Part shown: positions 16,834-25,407 of the stretch, in pieces | Position numbering within the stretch: the stretch's first letter is position 1 | Layout: every line of letters starts with the position of its first letter | Made by a program: the position numbers and the translations under genes | Origin: Streptomyces rimosus subsp. rimosus | GTDB taxonomy: Bacteria; Actinomycetota; Actinomycetes; Streptomycetales; Streptomycetaceae | Assembly: GCF_000720725.1 (NCBI RefSeq) | Contig: NZ_JOCQ01000085.1 | Span: forward strand, 1 to 36,579 | Direction: 5' to 3' | DNA length: 36,579 nucleotides | Notes under the pieces: generated by a model | Databases searched by the model: none | What the model saw: the letters and a program-made list of their open reading frames with translations, nothing else | What the model was told of the DNA's origin: nothing

Positions 16834-17646
16834 TCAGCCGAAGGCGCCGTGGCGGCGGACGTCGGGTTCCTTGGCGACCTTGTTGTCGGCGCCCTTGGGG
16901 GCGGGCTGTTTCGCGGCGTCGCTTCCGGGGCCGGACTGCGAGGCGTCCTTGCCCTTCCCCTTCTCCGTCGTCTGTTCCGCTCCGGCCCCGCCGGTCTTCC
17001 TGGGGACTGCCGGATCGGCCGACGCTTGCGCCCCGGTCGGCTTGGCCGTCGGCTTCGGCGTGGCCCCGTCGGCGGCGGGCTCTCCCGTACGTACGCCCTT
17101 GGCCACGCCCGCGCCGCCCCGTGCGCTCTTCGCGTCACCGGCCCGCGGCGGGCCGAAAGGGTCGGGCCCCTGGGGGGCGTGGGAGGTCTCCCACCGGGCC
17201 GTGAGCGGGGGCCGCTGCCCCTGGCCGCCGCCCTTGCCGCCCTTGCTGCGGAAGGCGCCGCCGAGCGACGTGGCGAGCTGGCCCAGGGCCATGAAGCCGT
17301 ACGCGGTCTGCGTACCGGACGACTGGCCGCCGTCGTCCTGGGAAGGGGCCGGCGCGGAGTCGTGGGCGCCGGAGCCCGCGCCCGCGTGCGCCCCCTTGTC
17401 CTCGGAGGCGGCGTTCTCCAGGTCGGCGGCGGCCAGTTCGAAGGCCGGCAGCGTCTCGTCGACGGACCGCTTGAGACGGTGCCATTCCGCCGCGAAGGCC
17501 TCGCCCGCCGGTCCCTGCCAGTTGGCCGCCGCGGCCTCGCCCACGTGCCGGTCCAGGCCCCGTACGAGGCCGTCCAGGTGCTTGCCCATGTCCCGCCAGC
17601 CGGCTGCCGCCTCGTGCAGGGCCTCGGGGTTGCGCCGCTCGGTCAC
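16834..17646 (-). CDS. WXG-motif secretion substrate-like protein with long disordered tail
   Basis: A 270-residue protein. The N-terminal about 90 residues are helical with a WxG motif, WQG at 43-45, between two helices, as in WXG100 proteins. The remaining about 180 residues are rich in Ala, Gly, Pro and Lys and look disordered. GTG start at 17646 overlaps the upstream stop by four bases (GTGA), so it is coupled to the 102-residue gene. The pair probably forms an Esx-type heterodimer or substrate-partner pair, exported by the adjacent EccC machine; that is inference from family and position. The open frame extends upstream to 18108 but overlaps the partner gene, so I rejected the longer start. 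Confidence 0.75.
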   Translation of the reverse strand: MTERRNPEALHEAAAGWRDMGKHLDGLVRGLDRHVGEAAAANWQGPAGEAFAAEWHRLKRSVDETLPAFELAAADLENAASEDKGAHAGAGSGAHDSAPAPSQDDGGQSSGTQTAYGFMALGQLATSLGGAFRSKGGKGGGQGQRPPLTARWETSHAPQGPDPFGPPRAGDAKSARGGAGVAKGVRTGEPAADGATPKPTAKPTGAQASADPAVPRKTGGAGAEQTTEKGKGKDASQSGPGSDAAKQPAPKGADNKVAKEPDVRRHGAFG

Positions 17647-17951
17647 CGGACCTCCCGGATCGTCTCGACCAGCTCCGCCTCGGCCGCGTCGGTGGCCACG
17701 GCGGTCTCCCTGATGCCGCCGGCCACCTCCGCCAGCCGCTCCCGCAGCTGTTCGAGGGCGCGCTCGGCCTGCTCGTACAGCTCCAGATACGGGCCGGCGG
17801 CCGCCCGCGAGCCGAACCCGTCGCACAGCGCCTCGGCGTCGGTGCGCCGTCTGAAAGCGGTCAGCTGCCGGCCCAGGTCGTCCGCGGATATCTCGAACTG
17901 CGTACCGAGCTTGTGCAGCTCCTCGGTACTGATCCGGACCTCGTCTGACAT
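17643..17951 (-). CDS. EspC-like type VII secretion target
   Basis: A 102-residue all-helical protein starting MSDEVRISTEELHKLG. Its pattern is that of EspC/DUF2580-type small ESX-associated proteins: a helix, a turn near residues 45-52, then a second amphipathic helix. No WxG is present in the turn. ATG at 17951 preceded by GGGAGAAAAG. It is the first gene of a two-gene unit with the WXG-motif protein, and divergent from the gene at 18225. Family assignment is from pattern, moderately sure. Confidence 0.7.
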   Translation of the reverse strand: MSDEVRISTEELHKLGTQFEISADDLGRQLTAFRRRTDAEALCDGFGSRAAAGPYLELYEQAERALEQLRERLAEVAGGIRETAVATDAAEAELVETIREVR

Positions 17952-18224
17952 CTTTTCTCCCCGAATTGTTTGGCACTGCTCGAATGACGCGGCTCGAATG
18001 GCGCGGCGGCCTGCCGGACAAGGCCCCAGGTCTAGCACACCCGGATAGCGGCCGACCGCCGCGAGCGAAGCGGCGGGACGGCGGTGCGGGGGAAGGAAAA
18101 GGGACCAATATCCCGCAATGCCATCAACCCTCCTTGACGAGCCGTTCGGATCCGTCATTAGACTCTTGACGCCGGTGCAGCACACGCGGTTGCTGTACCA
18201 CCGAGTTCACCGGGGGCAGAAGAC

Positions 18225-18653
18225 ATGAGCGGTATGAGCGGCGCGGACAATGATCGGCAGATCCAGGACGAGGATCTGATGGACGTGGCCCAGGATCGCG
18301 AGCAGGCGCACCGGCTGCGCAAGGCCCTGCAGACACTGGCCACCAACCCCAATGTCGGCGGAAAGCTCCAGGAGATGGCGCAGGAGGTGCTCTCCGGGCG
18401 CATCGGCATGAAGGACGCCATCCAGTCCGAGGACTACATGGGCGCGATCGGCGACCGCATGAACGAAATGCGGCGGGCGGCCGAGAACCAGACCCAGGCC
18501 GAGCGGGAGGCGTCCCGCGAGCAGTTCGCGAAGTGGCAGAAGGAGCAGGAGGAGCGCGAGGACCAGGAGCGCGCCGAGCGCGACGGTCCCTCGGGCGCCA
18601 TCGTCACGGGGCCGCGGCGGGGCGGCCGGGGCGGCGCCGGCCACCGTAACTGA
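18225..18653 (+). CDS. Charged coiled-coil protein of unknown function
   Basis: A 142-residue soluble protein. The first about 80 residues look helical and ordered (AHRLRKALQTLATNPNVGGK). From about 85 to 125 there is a long highly charged helix rich in Glu, Arg and Gln that should form a coiled coil, ending in a Gly/Arg-rich tail. ATG at 18225 with GGGGGCAGAAG upstream. It is divergent from the EspC-like gene and followed by its own hairpin terminator. I do not recognise the family; the place inside the secretion locus suggests an accessory role. Confidence 0.7.
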   Translation: MSGMSGADNDRQIQDEDLMDVAQDREQAHRLRKALQTLATNPNVGGKLQEMAQEVLSGRIGMKDAIQSEDYMGAIGDRMNEMRRAAENQTQAEREASREQFAKWQKEQEEREDQERAERDGPSGAIVTGPRRGGRGGAGHRN

Positions 18654-18697
18654 CCGGCGTCTCCCGGCTGTTCACGGCCGGGCACGGACCCTTCAGA

Positions 18698-18730
18698 CCC
18701 GTTCACGGCGGACCGTACGCCGTGAACGGG
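18698..18730 (+). terminator. Hairpin terminator
   Basis: CCCGTTCACGGCG (18698-18710) pairs perfectly with CGCCGTGAACGGG (18718-18730) around a 7-base loop, 45 bases past the stop of the coiled-coil gene. Beyond it, 18731-18949 shows no gene. Confidence 0.75.
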
Positions 18731-18949
18731 ATTCTTCCCGGGTACGGGCTTTCGGCACCTTCGACGGCTTCGGCCCCGATGCACACCTGGTTCTCCCGCT
18801 CGTCCACGCCCGGCCGACGATCGATCGTATTCGCCGGTATCCGATCGGCCCTGAACGGTACTTGCCGGTTCGCATCGTGATCTCGACCGGTATTGCTATC
18901 GTGCGCGGTCGCGTGCCGGAGAAGCGCACGCGGGAGAGAGCGGAGCAAA

Positions 18950-20293
18950 ATGCCACAAATTCGGGTGCTCAGTAAGGGCGCGCGGATCACGGCGGGCGCC
19001 TTGTGCCTGCTTTTCCTTCTGCACACCCTGTACTGGCTGGGACACGATCTCGTATCGACCGGTCCCGGCCTGCTGTGGGATTTGTGGACCGGCGGCGCTT
19101 CGGTGGTCGGCGATGGTTCTCCGGGTTCCGGTGGCCTTCCGGACGGCGCCTATCCGGTCACGACTCCGTACGAGGTGGGGCTCGCCATGGTGCAAGGTGC
19201 CGCCGTGGTCACCGCGTTCGCCGGGAGGCGGGTGGCCGGCGGCCTGCTGGCAGTGGCGACCGTACTGACGTTCTCCCTGCGCGTACAGGCCATCGTCAGC
19301 ACCGGAACCCACACCTCGGACAACCGCTGGTTCATCGGCCTGGAGGGCTACAGCAACGACCCGACCCTCAAGGCGGTCTTCCTCTCCTCGGGCGCGCTGG
19401 TACCACTGACGCTCATCGCGGCCGTCGTCCTGCTGGCCGGTATGCGCGACTGGCCGCGGCCCGGCACGGACGCCGGTACGCCCCCGTCGCGTCCCGCCGC
19501 GCCGGCAGGCCCCGTGTCCGCGATCGCGCTGGGCGTGTCCGCGCTGCTCTGGGTGGTCTGGATCTGCTACGTCATGGTGCAGGCCCTCGGCAGTGGCTAC
19601 GGGATCCCGCTGGGCGCCATGTTCACCGGCCGTGGCCTGCTCGTCGGCATGCTGGCACTGGCGCCCGGCTGGGCCTGGGCGACCTTCCTGCCGCTGACCG
19701 CGGTCGCCGCACTTCTGGCCGCGACCCGCCGGGTCTCCGCGCGCGGCTTCGCCGTCGGGATGGCGCTGGTGCTGCTGCCGGCCGCCTTGCTGAACCTGTG
19801 CGCGTACCTCCGTACCGGGACGCTCTTCGAGTTCGGTGACTTCGCGCCGTTCGGCGCGCTACTGAGCCGGGCGCAGATGCTGGTGCACCTCGCCGGTTCG
19901 ATCGCGGTGCTCGCGCTGATGGGGCGGCGCGGGGAGCCGGTCCAGCCGGGGATGCCCGGGATGGCGGGGCCGGGTCTGCCGGGCTTCGCGGTGCCCGGGG
20001 CGCCGGGGTTCGTGGGCGCTCCCGCGTACGGGAATCCTGGCGGGCCGGTGCATGGCGGGCCAATGCCCGGTGGGCCGGTGCATGGCGGGCCGGCGCACGG
20101 TGCGACGGGGCCGGGCGGGTACGGCGGGTATCAGCAGCCTCCGGTCGGTCCGGCGCCGGGCGGCTACCCCGGGCCCGCAGGGCCTTCGCCTGTAGGCCCT
20201 CCGCCCGCAAGCCCTCCTCCGGCAAGCCCTCCTCCGGCACCCGGCGGGTACCCGCCGCCGCAGGGCGGTTTCGGTCCGCCGCCCACGGGCTGA
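18950..20293 (+). CDS. Multi-pass membrane protein with Gly/Pro-rich tail
   Basis: A 447-residue protein. About seven to eight hydrophobic segments fill residues 13-330 (for example ITAGALCLLFLLHTLYW, VSALLWVVWICYVMVQAL, LAGSIAVLALM). The last about 120 residues are a Gly/Pro/Ala repeat-rich cytoplasmic-looking tail (GGPVHGGP, PPASPPPASPPPAPGG). The ATG at 18950 was chosen over an upstream in-frame ATG at 18893 because GGAGC precedes it and the product then begins just before the first helix. Function unknown. It sits within the ESX locus and may be a channel-associated or regulatory membrane component, but this is only positional inference. Confidence 0.75.
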   Translation: MPQIRVLSKGARITAGALCLLFLLHTLYWLGHDLVSTGPGLLWDLWTGGASVVGDGSPGSGGLPDGAYPVTTPYEVGLAMVQGAAVVTAFAGRRVAGGLLAVATVLTFSLRVQAIVSTGTHTSDNRWFIGLEGYSNDPTLKAVFLSSGALVPLTLIAAVVLLAGMRDWPRPGTDAGTPPSRPAAPAGPVSAIALGVSALLWVVWICYVMVQALGSGYGIPLGAMFTGRGLLVGMLALAPGWAWATFLPLTAVAALLAATRRVSARGFAVGMALVLLPAALLNLCAYLRTGTLFEFGDFAPFGALLSRAQMLVHLAGSIAVLALMGRRGEPVQPGMPGMAGPGLPGFAVPGAPGFVGAPAYGNPGGPVHGGPMPGGPVHGGPAHGATGPGGYGGYQQPPVGPAPGGYPGPAGPSPVGPPPASPPPASPPPAPGGYPPPQGGFGPPPTG

Positions 20294-20470
20294 CCTGGGG
20301 CTCCGCGGGCCTCGGCGGCGGTGTCGGTGCCGGATCGTAGGATCGGCCCGAGTCGGAGAACCGGGGAACCGGGAATCCGGGAAGCCGAGAACGGGGGCGC
20401 GGGAAGCACGGGACACGCAGGCGGCTGGAGCGGCGCGGGAAGCACGAACCGCGCGGGCGGCAGACGCGGT

Positions 20471-20497
20471 GCGGGCAGCGGGCAGCGGGCAGCGGGA
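20471..20497 (+). repeat. Short tandem repeat GCGGGCA x3
   Basis: Three full copies and one partial copy of the 7-mer GCGGGCA lie in the 299-base gap between the membrane protein and the P-loop gene. I see no gene and no clear promoter in 20294-20592. Confidence 0.7.
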
Positions 20498-20592
20498 CAG
20501 CACGATCGACGAAGATCGGTACAGCAGGCCGGTACAGCAGGACGACCGGCAGGCACACACGGTGACCCACGACGGTAAAGGGCGAAGGATCC

Positions 20593-22863
20593 ATGGGGGA
20601 CGAGGAATTCATGAACGCCTCGGACAACGCCTCGGACGAGGAGCACGGCGGCGCGGTGGGGTATCCGCCCCACCCGTACATCGGCGGCCGTACCGCCGTG
20701 TTGCGCGCGCTCGCCGCATGGCGCATGCAGTGGCCCGGCGCGCCCCGCGTCGTCATGCTCACGGGGAGCCCCGGCAGCGGCCGTTCGCGCGTCGTGACCG
20801 GCTTCCTCATGCTGTGCGACCCGGAGTACCGCAAGCAGCTGCCGGTGGACGACCTGGACCCGACGATCGTGCCGCCGGACCTGCCCGCGCCCGCCGTGCC
20901 GGATCCCCGTGGGCTGACCGCCGACCAGTTCCTGTGGACCATCGCCGACCACTACGGCCTGAGCGCCGGCCGCACCGCGGACATCGTTCCCGAACTCGCC
21001 GCCGCCCCGGATCCGGTGACGGTCGTCGTCCCGGACGTCGACCGGGCCGGTCCGGTGCGTGCCGCCGACGAACCCGCCCGTCTGGTACGGGACGTGCTCA
21101 AACCGCTCGCGGCGGCCGGGACGGTCCAGCTGCTCGCCGACGTGCCGCGGGAGCTGGCCGCCGAGGTGATCGAGTCGCTGCCGGCCGGGCAGGGCCAGGT
21201 CATCGACCTGGACGAACCGCGCTGGGCCGACCCGGCAGGGCTGGTCCTCCAGGTGGAGACGTCGCTCGACCCGAGGTTCGGGGCCCCGGCACTGCCGTGC
21301 ACCGAAGATCCCGGCGCGCGCCGGGCGCTCGCCGAGGCTGTCGCGGGGCGCGCCGGAGACAGCCGGCTGACCGCGCAGCTCGTCGTGCAGTGCATCCTCA
21401 TGCGGCCCGAGGGCTTCGACCCGGCCGACACCTCGCTGCTGCCGGGCAATGCGGGCGAGGCGCTGGACTGGCACGCGCGGCGGCTGGGCGCCGACCCGCA
21501 GACGCTGCGGCTGATGCTGGCGCCACCGGCGCTCGCCGAAGGGGACGGGCTGCCCATCGAGCTGTGGGGCGCCCTGGCGAACGCCGTCGCCGGGCGCGAC
21601 ATGAGCCGTGAGATCGCGGACGGGATGCTGCTGGCAGGGCCGTTCGTGGAGCCGGTGAAGGTGCCGGTGAAGGAGCCCGTGCAGGTGCCGGTGCAGGGCG
21701 CGTCTGCGGAGCAGGACGGCGAAGCCACCGACAGCCGCATGCTGCTGCGCCTCGTCCACCCCGGTGTCGCCGATGCCGTACGGGCCGGTCTGGCCGACGT
21801 ACGCGACGCGCAGACCCGTATCGCGATGGCGCTGTTGGAGGCCGTGCCGCAGCAGGACTGGTCCCGCGCCGACCCGTACGTCCGTAACCATCTCGCCGCG
21901 CACACCCTGGCCGCCGGCCTGCTGCCGCAACTCCTCACCGACCCGGCCCTGTTCGCGCACGCCGACCCGGTGACGCTGCGGACGGCGGTCGAGGCCGTGC
22001 CGTACGACGCCCTGGGCGCCCCGGCCCGTACGTACCTGCGCACGGCCCCGCTCCTCACCCGCTCCCAGGCGCCCGTCGGCATGCGCGCCGCGCTCTTGGA
22101 AACCGCCTTCGTCGAAGACGGCCTCGGTCCGTATGCCGACGCGCTGCACGCGCTCGACCTGGACCTGCCGTGGCGCACGCTGTGGAGCGTGCCGCTGCCC
22201 GGGGTCACCGGCGTCACGGTCGGCAGCCTGCCGCAAGCTCCGGCCGACGGGACGGCGGCGGATCCGGGCCCCGCGGACGGCGGCCAGGAGAACAGTGCGA
22301 GCAGCGGGGCTAGTGCGGCGGCCTCTGCCGCGCTGCCGGTCGCTGTCGTTCTCGTCCCCGAGGACACCCCTGGCTCACGCGCGGTCCCAGCCGACGACGC
22401 GGGAGCGGGCGGCTCCGCCGTACTGGTCCACCAGTTGCTGAGCCCCGGATACGTGGACGCCGACCCGGCGCTGGTCCTGCGCCCCTCGGAGGACGTAAGG
22501 GCCGCGTCGCCGCTCGCGCTGAGCCGGGGCGTCGACTACCTCCGGGTGTGGGACCGGCAGCGTAAGACGGTGGTGGCGGCCCTGATCAGCGACACTCCCT
22601 TCACGGGGGCCGACCTGTCGCCCGACGGCGTGCTCGTCGTCGCCACGGCGCGCGGCGTGAAGGCGCTGCGGATACCGCTGCCGGATCCGGTACCGCTGCC
22701 CGAACCGGCAGGGGGCACCTCCGTAACGGACGGCCCGGCCACGGACACAACGCCGGCCACCATCGCCCCCACTGTCCCCACTGCCTCCACCGCTCCCTCC
22801 GACCCCGTCCACCCAGCCGACACCCCCGCCGGCCCACACGGCCGCGAAGGAGACCGCTCGTGA
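20593..22863 (+). CDS. P-loop ATPase-like protein with Arg in Walker A and a lone WD-like blade
   Basis: A 756-residue soluble protein. A Walker A-like loop GSPGSGRS is at residues 58-65, with Arg64 where Lys is canonical. A Walker B-like strand VTVVVPDVDRA follows near residues 143-153. The middle is helical. Near residues 640-695 one segment (YLRVWDRQRKTVV ... ADLSPDGVLVVATARG) reads as a single WD/beta-propeller blade, and the tail is Pro/Thr-rich. The start is either ATG 20593 (GAAGGA close upstream) or ATG 20611 (CGAGGA upstream). The stop overlaps the next gene by four bases (GTGA), so the two are coupled. The sequence resembles NTPase-like STAND proteins that have lost most of their repeats; nucleotide hydrolysis is doubtful. 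Confidence 0.75.
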   Translation: MGDEEFMNASDNASDEEHGGAVGYPPHPYIGGRTAVLRALAAWRMQWPGAPRVVMLTGSPGSGRSRVVTGFLMLCDPEYRKQLPVDDLDPTIVPPDLPAPAVPDPRGLTADQFLWTIADHYGLSAGRTADIVPELAAAPDPVTVVVPDVDRAGPVRAADEPARLVRDVLKPLAAAGTVQLLADVPRELAAEVIESLPAGQGQVIDLDEPRWADPAGLVLQVETSLDPRFGAPALPCTEDPGARRALAEAVAGRAGDSRLTAQLVVQCILMRPEGFDPADTSLLPGNAGEALDWHARRLGADPQTLRLMLAPPALAEGDGLPIELWGALANAVAGRDMSREIADGMLLAGPFVEPVKVPVKEPVQVPVQGASAEQDGEATDSRMLLRLVHPGVADAVRAGLADVRDAQTRIAMALLEAVPQQDWSRADPYVRNHLAAHTLAAGLLPQLLTDPALFAHADPVTLRTAVEAVPYDALGAPARTYLRTAPLLTRSQAPVGMRAALLETAFVEDGLGPYADALHALDLDLPWRTLWSVPLPGVTGVTVGSLPQAPADGTAADPGPADGGQENSASSGASAAASAALPVAVVLVPEDTPGSRAVPADDAGAGGSAVLVHQLLSPGYVDADPALVLRPSEDVRAASPLALSRGVDYLRVWDRQRKTVVAALISDTPFTGADLSPDGVLVVATARGVKALRIPLPDPVPLPEPAGGTSVTDGPATDTTPATIAPTVPTASTAPSDPVHPADTPAGPHGREGDRS

Positions 22864-24194
22864 TCACCCAGGCGCAGGCCCAGGCCACCGCCGACCGATG
22901 GCTCAACCCCGAGGGGTACCAAGGCCCGCCGCGCCAGGTCGGCATGCAGGAGTTCGACCTCGGCTGGGTGGTGTGGGCCGTCCCGCCACCGCCCGAGGTC
23001 GATCCGGTGACCGGTCAGCGCCGGCCGCCGGCCGAGGTGGGCAACGCCTGCGGTGTCGTCGACCGGTCCAGTGGCGAGCTGACGGTCTGGCCGTCCGTGC
23101 CGGTCGACGAGGTCGTACGGATGTACCAGCAGAAACACGGCGCGGGCGGCGCCCCCTCCCCGGCCCCCGCCGAGCCACCGGTCACCGGCCCCGGCAACAC
23201 CGCCGTCGCCACGTACCGCGACCCGGCGAGCGGCGAGGAGACCAACCTGGTGCGGGTGTCCGGCCCCGGCCTGCCGCCCGCCGAGTACCAACTCGCGGAC
23301 GAGCTGCGGCGCATCGGCGTACGCGGCGAGGACGTGAGCGCCGTCCACACCGACCTGCGCCCGGCGCTGCTCCCCGGTGGCTATACGGGCGACTTCGTCT
23401 TCCGCGCCTTCCCGAACGCCCGGTTCTCCTGCACGGAGGGCTACGGCATGGCGCCCGAGCAGCGCGCCGAAGGCATCGCCGGGCTGCTCCGGCACGTCGA
23501 GATGATGCACCAGCTCGCCGGACAGCAGCCGCCGCCACGCCCGCACCGGCTGCCGGTCCCGTCGCCCGACAGCGTGCCGCGCGCCGAGCCCGTACGGGAC
23601 GTGGCGCTCGGCAAGCAACTCGCCGAGGTCTTCGGCCCGCAGGGCGTACTGCGTCCGGACGCCGACGACATCGCGGGCACCCGGCTGCCCGAGGCCGCCA
23701 AGAAGACGCTGACCTGGGCCGGCCTTCCCGTGGCGGTGCCGTACTTCTTCACCGCCGACCAGCCGGACCGGGCGCCGGCCGGCGGCCTGCTCACGGACGC
23801 GGCGACGCATCTGCGCGCGATCGGCACCGAGGCCTCCGAGGACACGCTCGGGAACCTGGCGGGCCACGTCCGCATCGGCACGGACGGCAGCTATGTGATC
23901 ACCGTCCAGTGCACGGCGCCGGAGGACAGCCAGGCGCTGATCGGAGCCGTGTGGGCGGTCCAGCCGTCCTCGGGCGGCGGCCGGTTCGTCAACGCCTCCC
24001 TCGCGGCGTTCCTGCGGTCGCTGACCCTGCTGACGACCACCCGGCAGCAGATGCGCGGCATGGACCCGCACGCGGCGGGAGCGGCGGTCGCCGCCTTCCA
24101 GGAGCAGCTGGTCGCGATCGACGCATGGTCCCTGGACAGCGACAAGAACTGGTGGTCCCTGATCGTCGAGCAGATGTGGCACGGCCTGTTCTGA
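22860..24194 (+). CDS. YrhB/Imm35 + inactive deaminase-like + SUKH-4 protein
   Basis: A 444-residue multidomain protein. Residues 1-93 match the pattern of YrhB/Imm35 immunity domains (LGWVVWAVPP ... GVVDRSSGELTVWPSVPVDE). Residues about 115-215 resemble the nucleic-acid deaminase domain of polymorphic toxins (EDVSAVHTDLRPALLPGGYT), but Ala169 and Thr176 stand where zinc-binding cysteines are expected, so it should be inactive. Residues about 245-430 have SUKH-4 character (VLRPDADDIAGTRLPEA ... TWAGLP). GTG start overlaps the upstream stop. Domain names are from memory of these families: moderately sure for the first and last, less for the middle. It could protect from, or bind, a toxin exported by this ESX system. 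Confidence 0.75.
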   Translation: MITQAQAQATADRWLNPEGYQGPPRQVGMQEFDLGWVVWAVPPPPEVDPVTGQRRPPAEVGNACGVVDRSSGELTVWPSVPVDEVVRMYQQKHGAGGAPSPAPAEPPVTGPGNTAVATYRDPASGEETNLVRVSGPGLPPAEYQLADELRRIGVRGEDVSAVHTDLRPALLPGGYTGDFVFRAFPNARFSCTEGYGMAPEQRAEGIAGLLRHVEMMHQLAGQQPPPRPHRLPVPSPDSVPRAEPVRDVALGKQLAEVFGPQGVLRPDADDIAGTRLPEAAKKTLTWAGLPVAVPYFFTADQPDRAPAGGLLTDAATHLRAIGTEASEDTLGNLAGHVRIGTDGSYVITVQCTAPEDSQALIGAVWAVQPSSGGGRFVNASLAAFLRSLTLLTTTRQQMRGMDPHAAGAAVAAFQEQLVAIDAWSLDSDKNWWSLIVEQMWHGLF

Positions 24195-24231
24195 CCGTTC
24201 GCGACCTGCCCTGACCGCTTTCGATCACCGT

Positions 24232-24262
24232 CGACCGGAACACGACTTGTGCGTTCCGGTCG
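24232..24262. terminator. Bidirectional hairpin terminator
   Basis: CGACCGGAAC (24232-24241) pairs perfectly with GTTCCGGTCG (24253-24262), lying between the convergent stops at 24194 (+) and 24275 (-). Confidence 0.75.
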
Positions 24263-24274
24263 GCGGTCGATCGC

Positions 24275-24580
24275 TCAGGGGAGCAGCAGCCAGTCCGCGG
24301 CGAGGGCCGCCGCCAGCCCGACGCCCAGCAGCCAGGTGCCCAGCCGCGTACGTCCGTTCCGGCTCAGCTCGATCACGACTCCGCACAGGATCAGCGCGGC
24401 CCCGTACACCCCCACGACCAGGACCGATGTGCGGCTCGCGAGACGGATCACGAGCACGGTCGCCATCGCCGCCATCAGCACGGAGGCCAGGACGATGCGC
24501 ACCCGCCGGGCCTGACGGGGCGTCAGCTTTCCGAGGCGGCCGGGCAGGGGCTGTTCATCGGCGGGTGCGGGTGCGTCCAT
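24275..24580 (-). CDS. Small three-helix membrane protein
   Basis: A 101-residue protein. A short Pro-rich N-terminus and a basic patch (KLTPRQARRVR) are followed by three hydrophobic helices: VLASVLMAAMATVLVIRLA, SVLVVGVYGAALILCGVVIE and GTWLLGVGLAAALAADWLLL. ATG at 24580 was taken as start because upstream sequence is repetitive; there is no clear ribosome binding site. The 35-bp repeat array lies immediately upstream. Function unknown. Confidence 0.65.
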   Translation of the reverse strand: MDAPAPADEQPLPGRLGKLTPRQARRVRIVLASVLMAAMATVLVIRLASRTSVLVVGVYGAALILCGVVIELSRNGRTRLGTWLLGVGLAAALAADWLLLP

Positions 24581-24592
24581 GAGCGGGAATGG

Positions 24593-24731
24593 TACGGGAC
24601 GGCTGTTCGGCTCCTTGGGGCGTCCTGTACGGGGTGGTTGTCCGAGGCCGTGGCGCCTCCCGTACGGGATGGCTGTCCCACGCCATAGCGCCCCCATACG
24701 GGATGGTTGTCCGGCCTCGCAGCACCTCCCG
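24593..24731. repeat. Four tandem ~35-bp imperfect repeats
   Basis: Units at 24593-24627, 24628-24662, 24663-24696 and 24697-24731 each begin TACGGGAYGGYTGTYC or a near variant and end near CGCCTCCCG. The unit length of 34-35 bases is not a multiple of three, and no ordered product spans it. TACGGGA at the start of one unit and TCCCGTA across the junction with the next are inverted repeats, so each unit can fold. It lies between two minus-strand membrane genes, upstream of the 101-residue one. Confidence 0.8.
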
Positions 24732-24768
24732 TGCAGCACGCCTCGCCCGCACGGAACACCCCGCACCG

Positions 24769-25407
24769 CTACGTGAAGAAGAGCACCGCCCCGGACAGCA
24801 CCGCGCCGATCAGCCCCGCGGCCATCAGCCCCACCATCAGGGTCCGCAGCACCCCGGCCCCGACCGAGCGCCACGCGTCGTCGAAGGACGGGGCGCCCCG
24901 GAAGCGGTAGCCGGTCACGGTGCACAGCACGCCGAGGACGAGGACGACCAGGCCGCCGCACAGGCACAGCACCCCGTTGGCGAGCCGGTTCCAGCTGTGC
25001 TGCACATAGCTGGAGCGGCCGACCTGGCGGACCTCGATCAGGTCGCCCTCCTTGAACTTGTGCCAGGAGTCGACACTGGCGTTCAGGTCCTTGGTCCGGC
25101 CGTCGTCCGACCGGAACGTGCCGTAGCACTGGATGTCGCGCGTACGGTTCCCGGAGTGCTGCTTGTTCGCGTAGTGGTAGTCGGTGGCGCACGCCTCCAC
25201 CGTGATCTTGCCGGGGCTGCCGTCCACCCACACCGAGTACGGGCCCACGTAGACACCGACCGCGATCAACAGGAGTCCGGCCAGGAGAACACCGACACCG
25301 ATCAGCCGCCCCAGACCACGCTTCACCCCGTCCCGCACACCCGGCACATCGCTCCCACTGGACGCAGGGGACGCGCCTGACCTGGTGTGTTCCGACTGTG
25401 CTGCCAT
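24769..25407 (-). CDS. Two-cysteine membrane protein, paralog A
   Basis: A 212-residue protein. A basic N-terminus (1-34) leads to a membrane helix near 35-55, then an outside-facing domain of about 90 residues with Cys73 and Cys94 in the pattern TVxxC ... CYGTFR. A second hydrophobic pair near 143-168 follows (LCLCGGLVVLVLGVLCTVTGY), then an FDDAW loop and a C-terminal helix pair. ATG at 25407 with GGAAAGGA upstream. It shares layout and motifs with the genes at 25568 and 26350. The two cysteines probably form a disulfide outside the cell. The family is not known to me. Confidence 0.75.
   Translation of the reverse strand: MAAQSEHTRSGASPASSGSDVPGVRDGVKRGLGRLIGVGVLLAGLLLIAVGVYVGPYSVWVDGSPGKITVEACATDYHYANKQHSGNRTRDIQCYGTFRSDDGRTKDLNASVDSWHKFKEGDLIEVRQVGRSSYVQHSWNRLANGVLCLCGGLVVLVLGVLCTVTGYRFRGAPSFDDAWRSVGAGVLRTLMVGLMAAGLIGAVLSGAVLFFT

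Noticed and set aside
24593..24731. CRISPR array
   Set aside because: The repeats are contiguous, with no unique spacers between them, and no cas genes are near.
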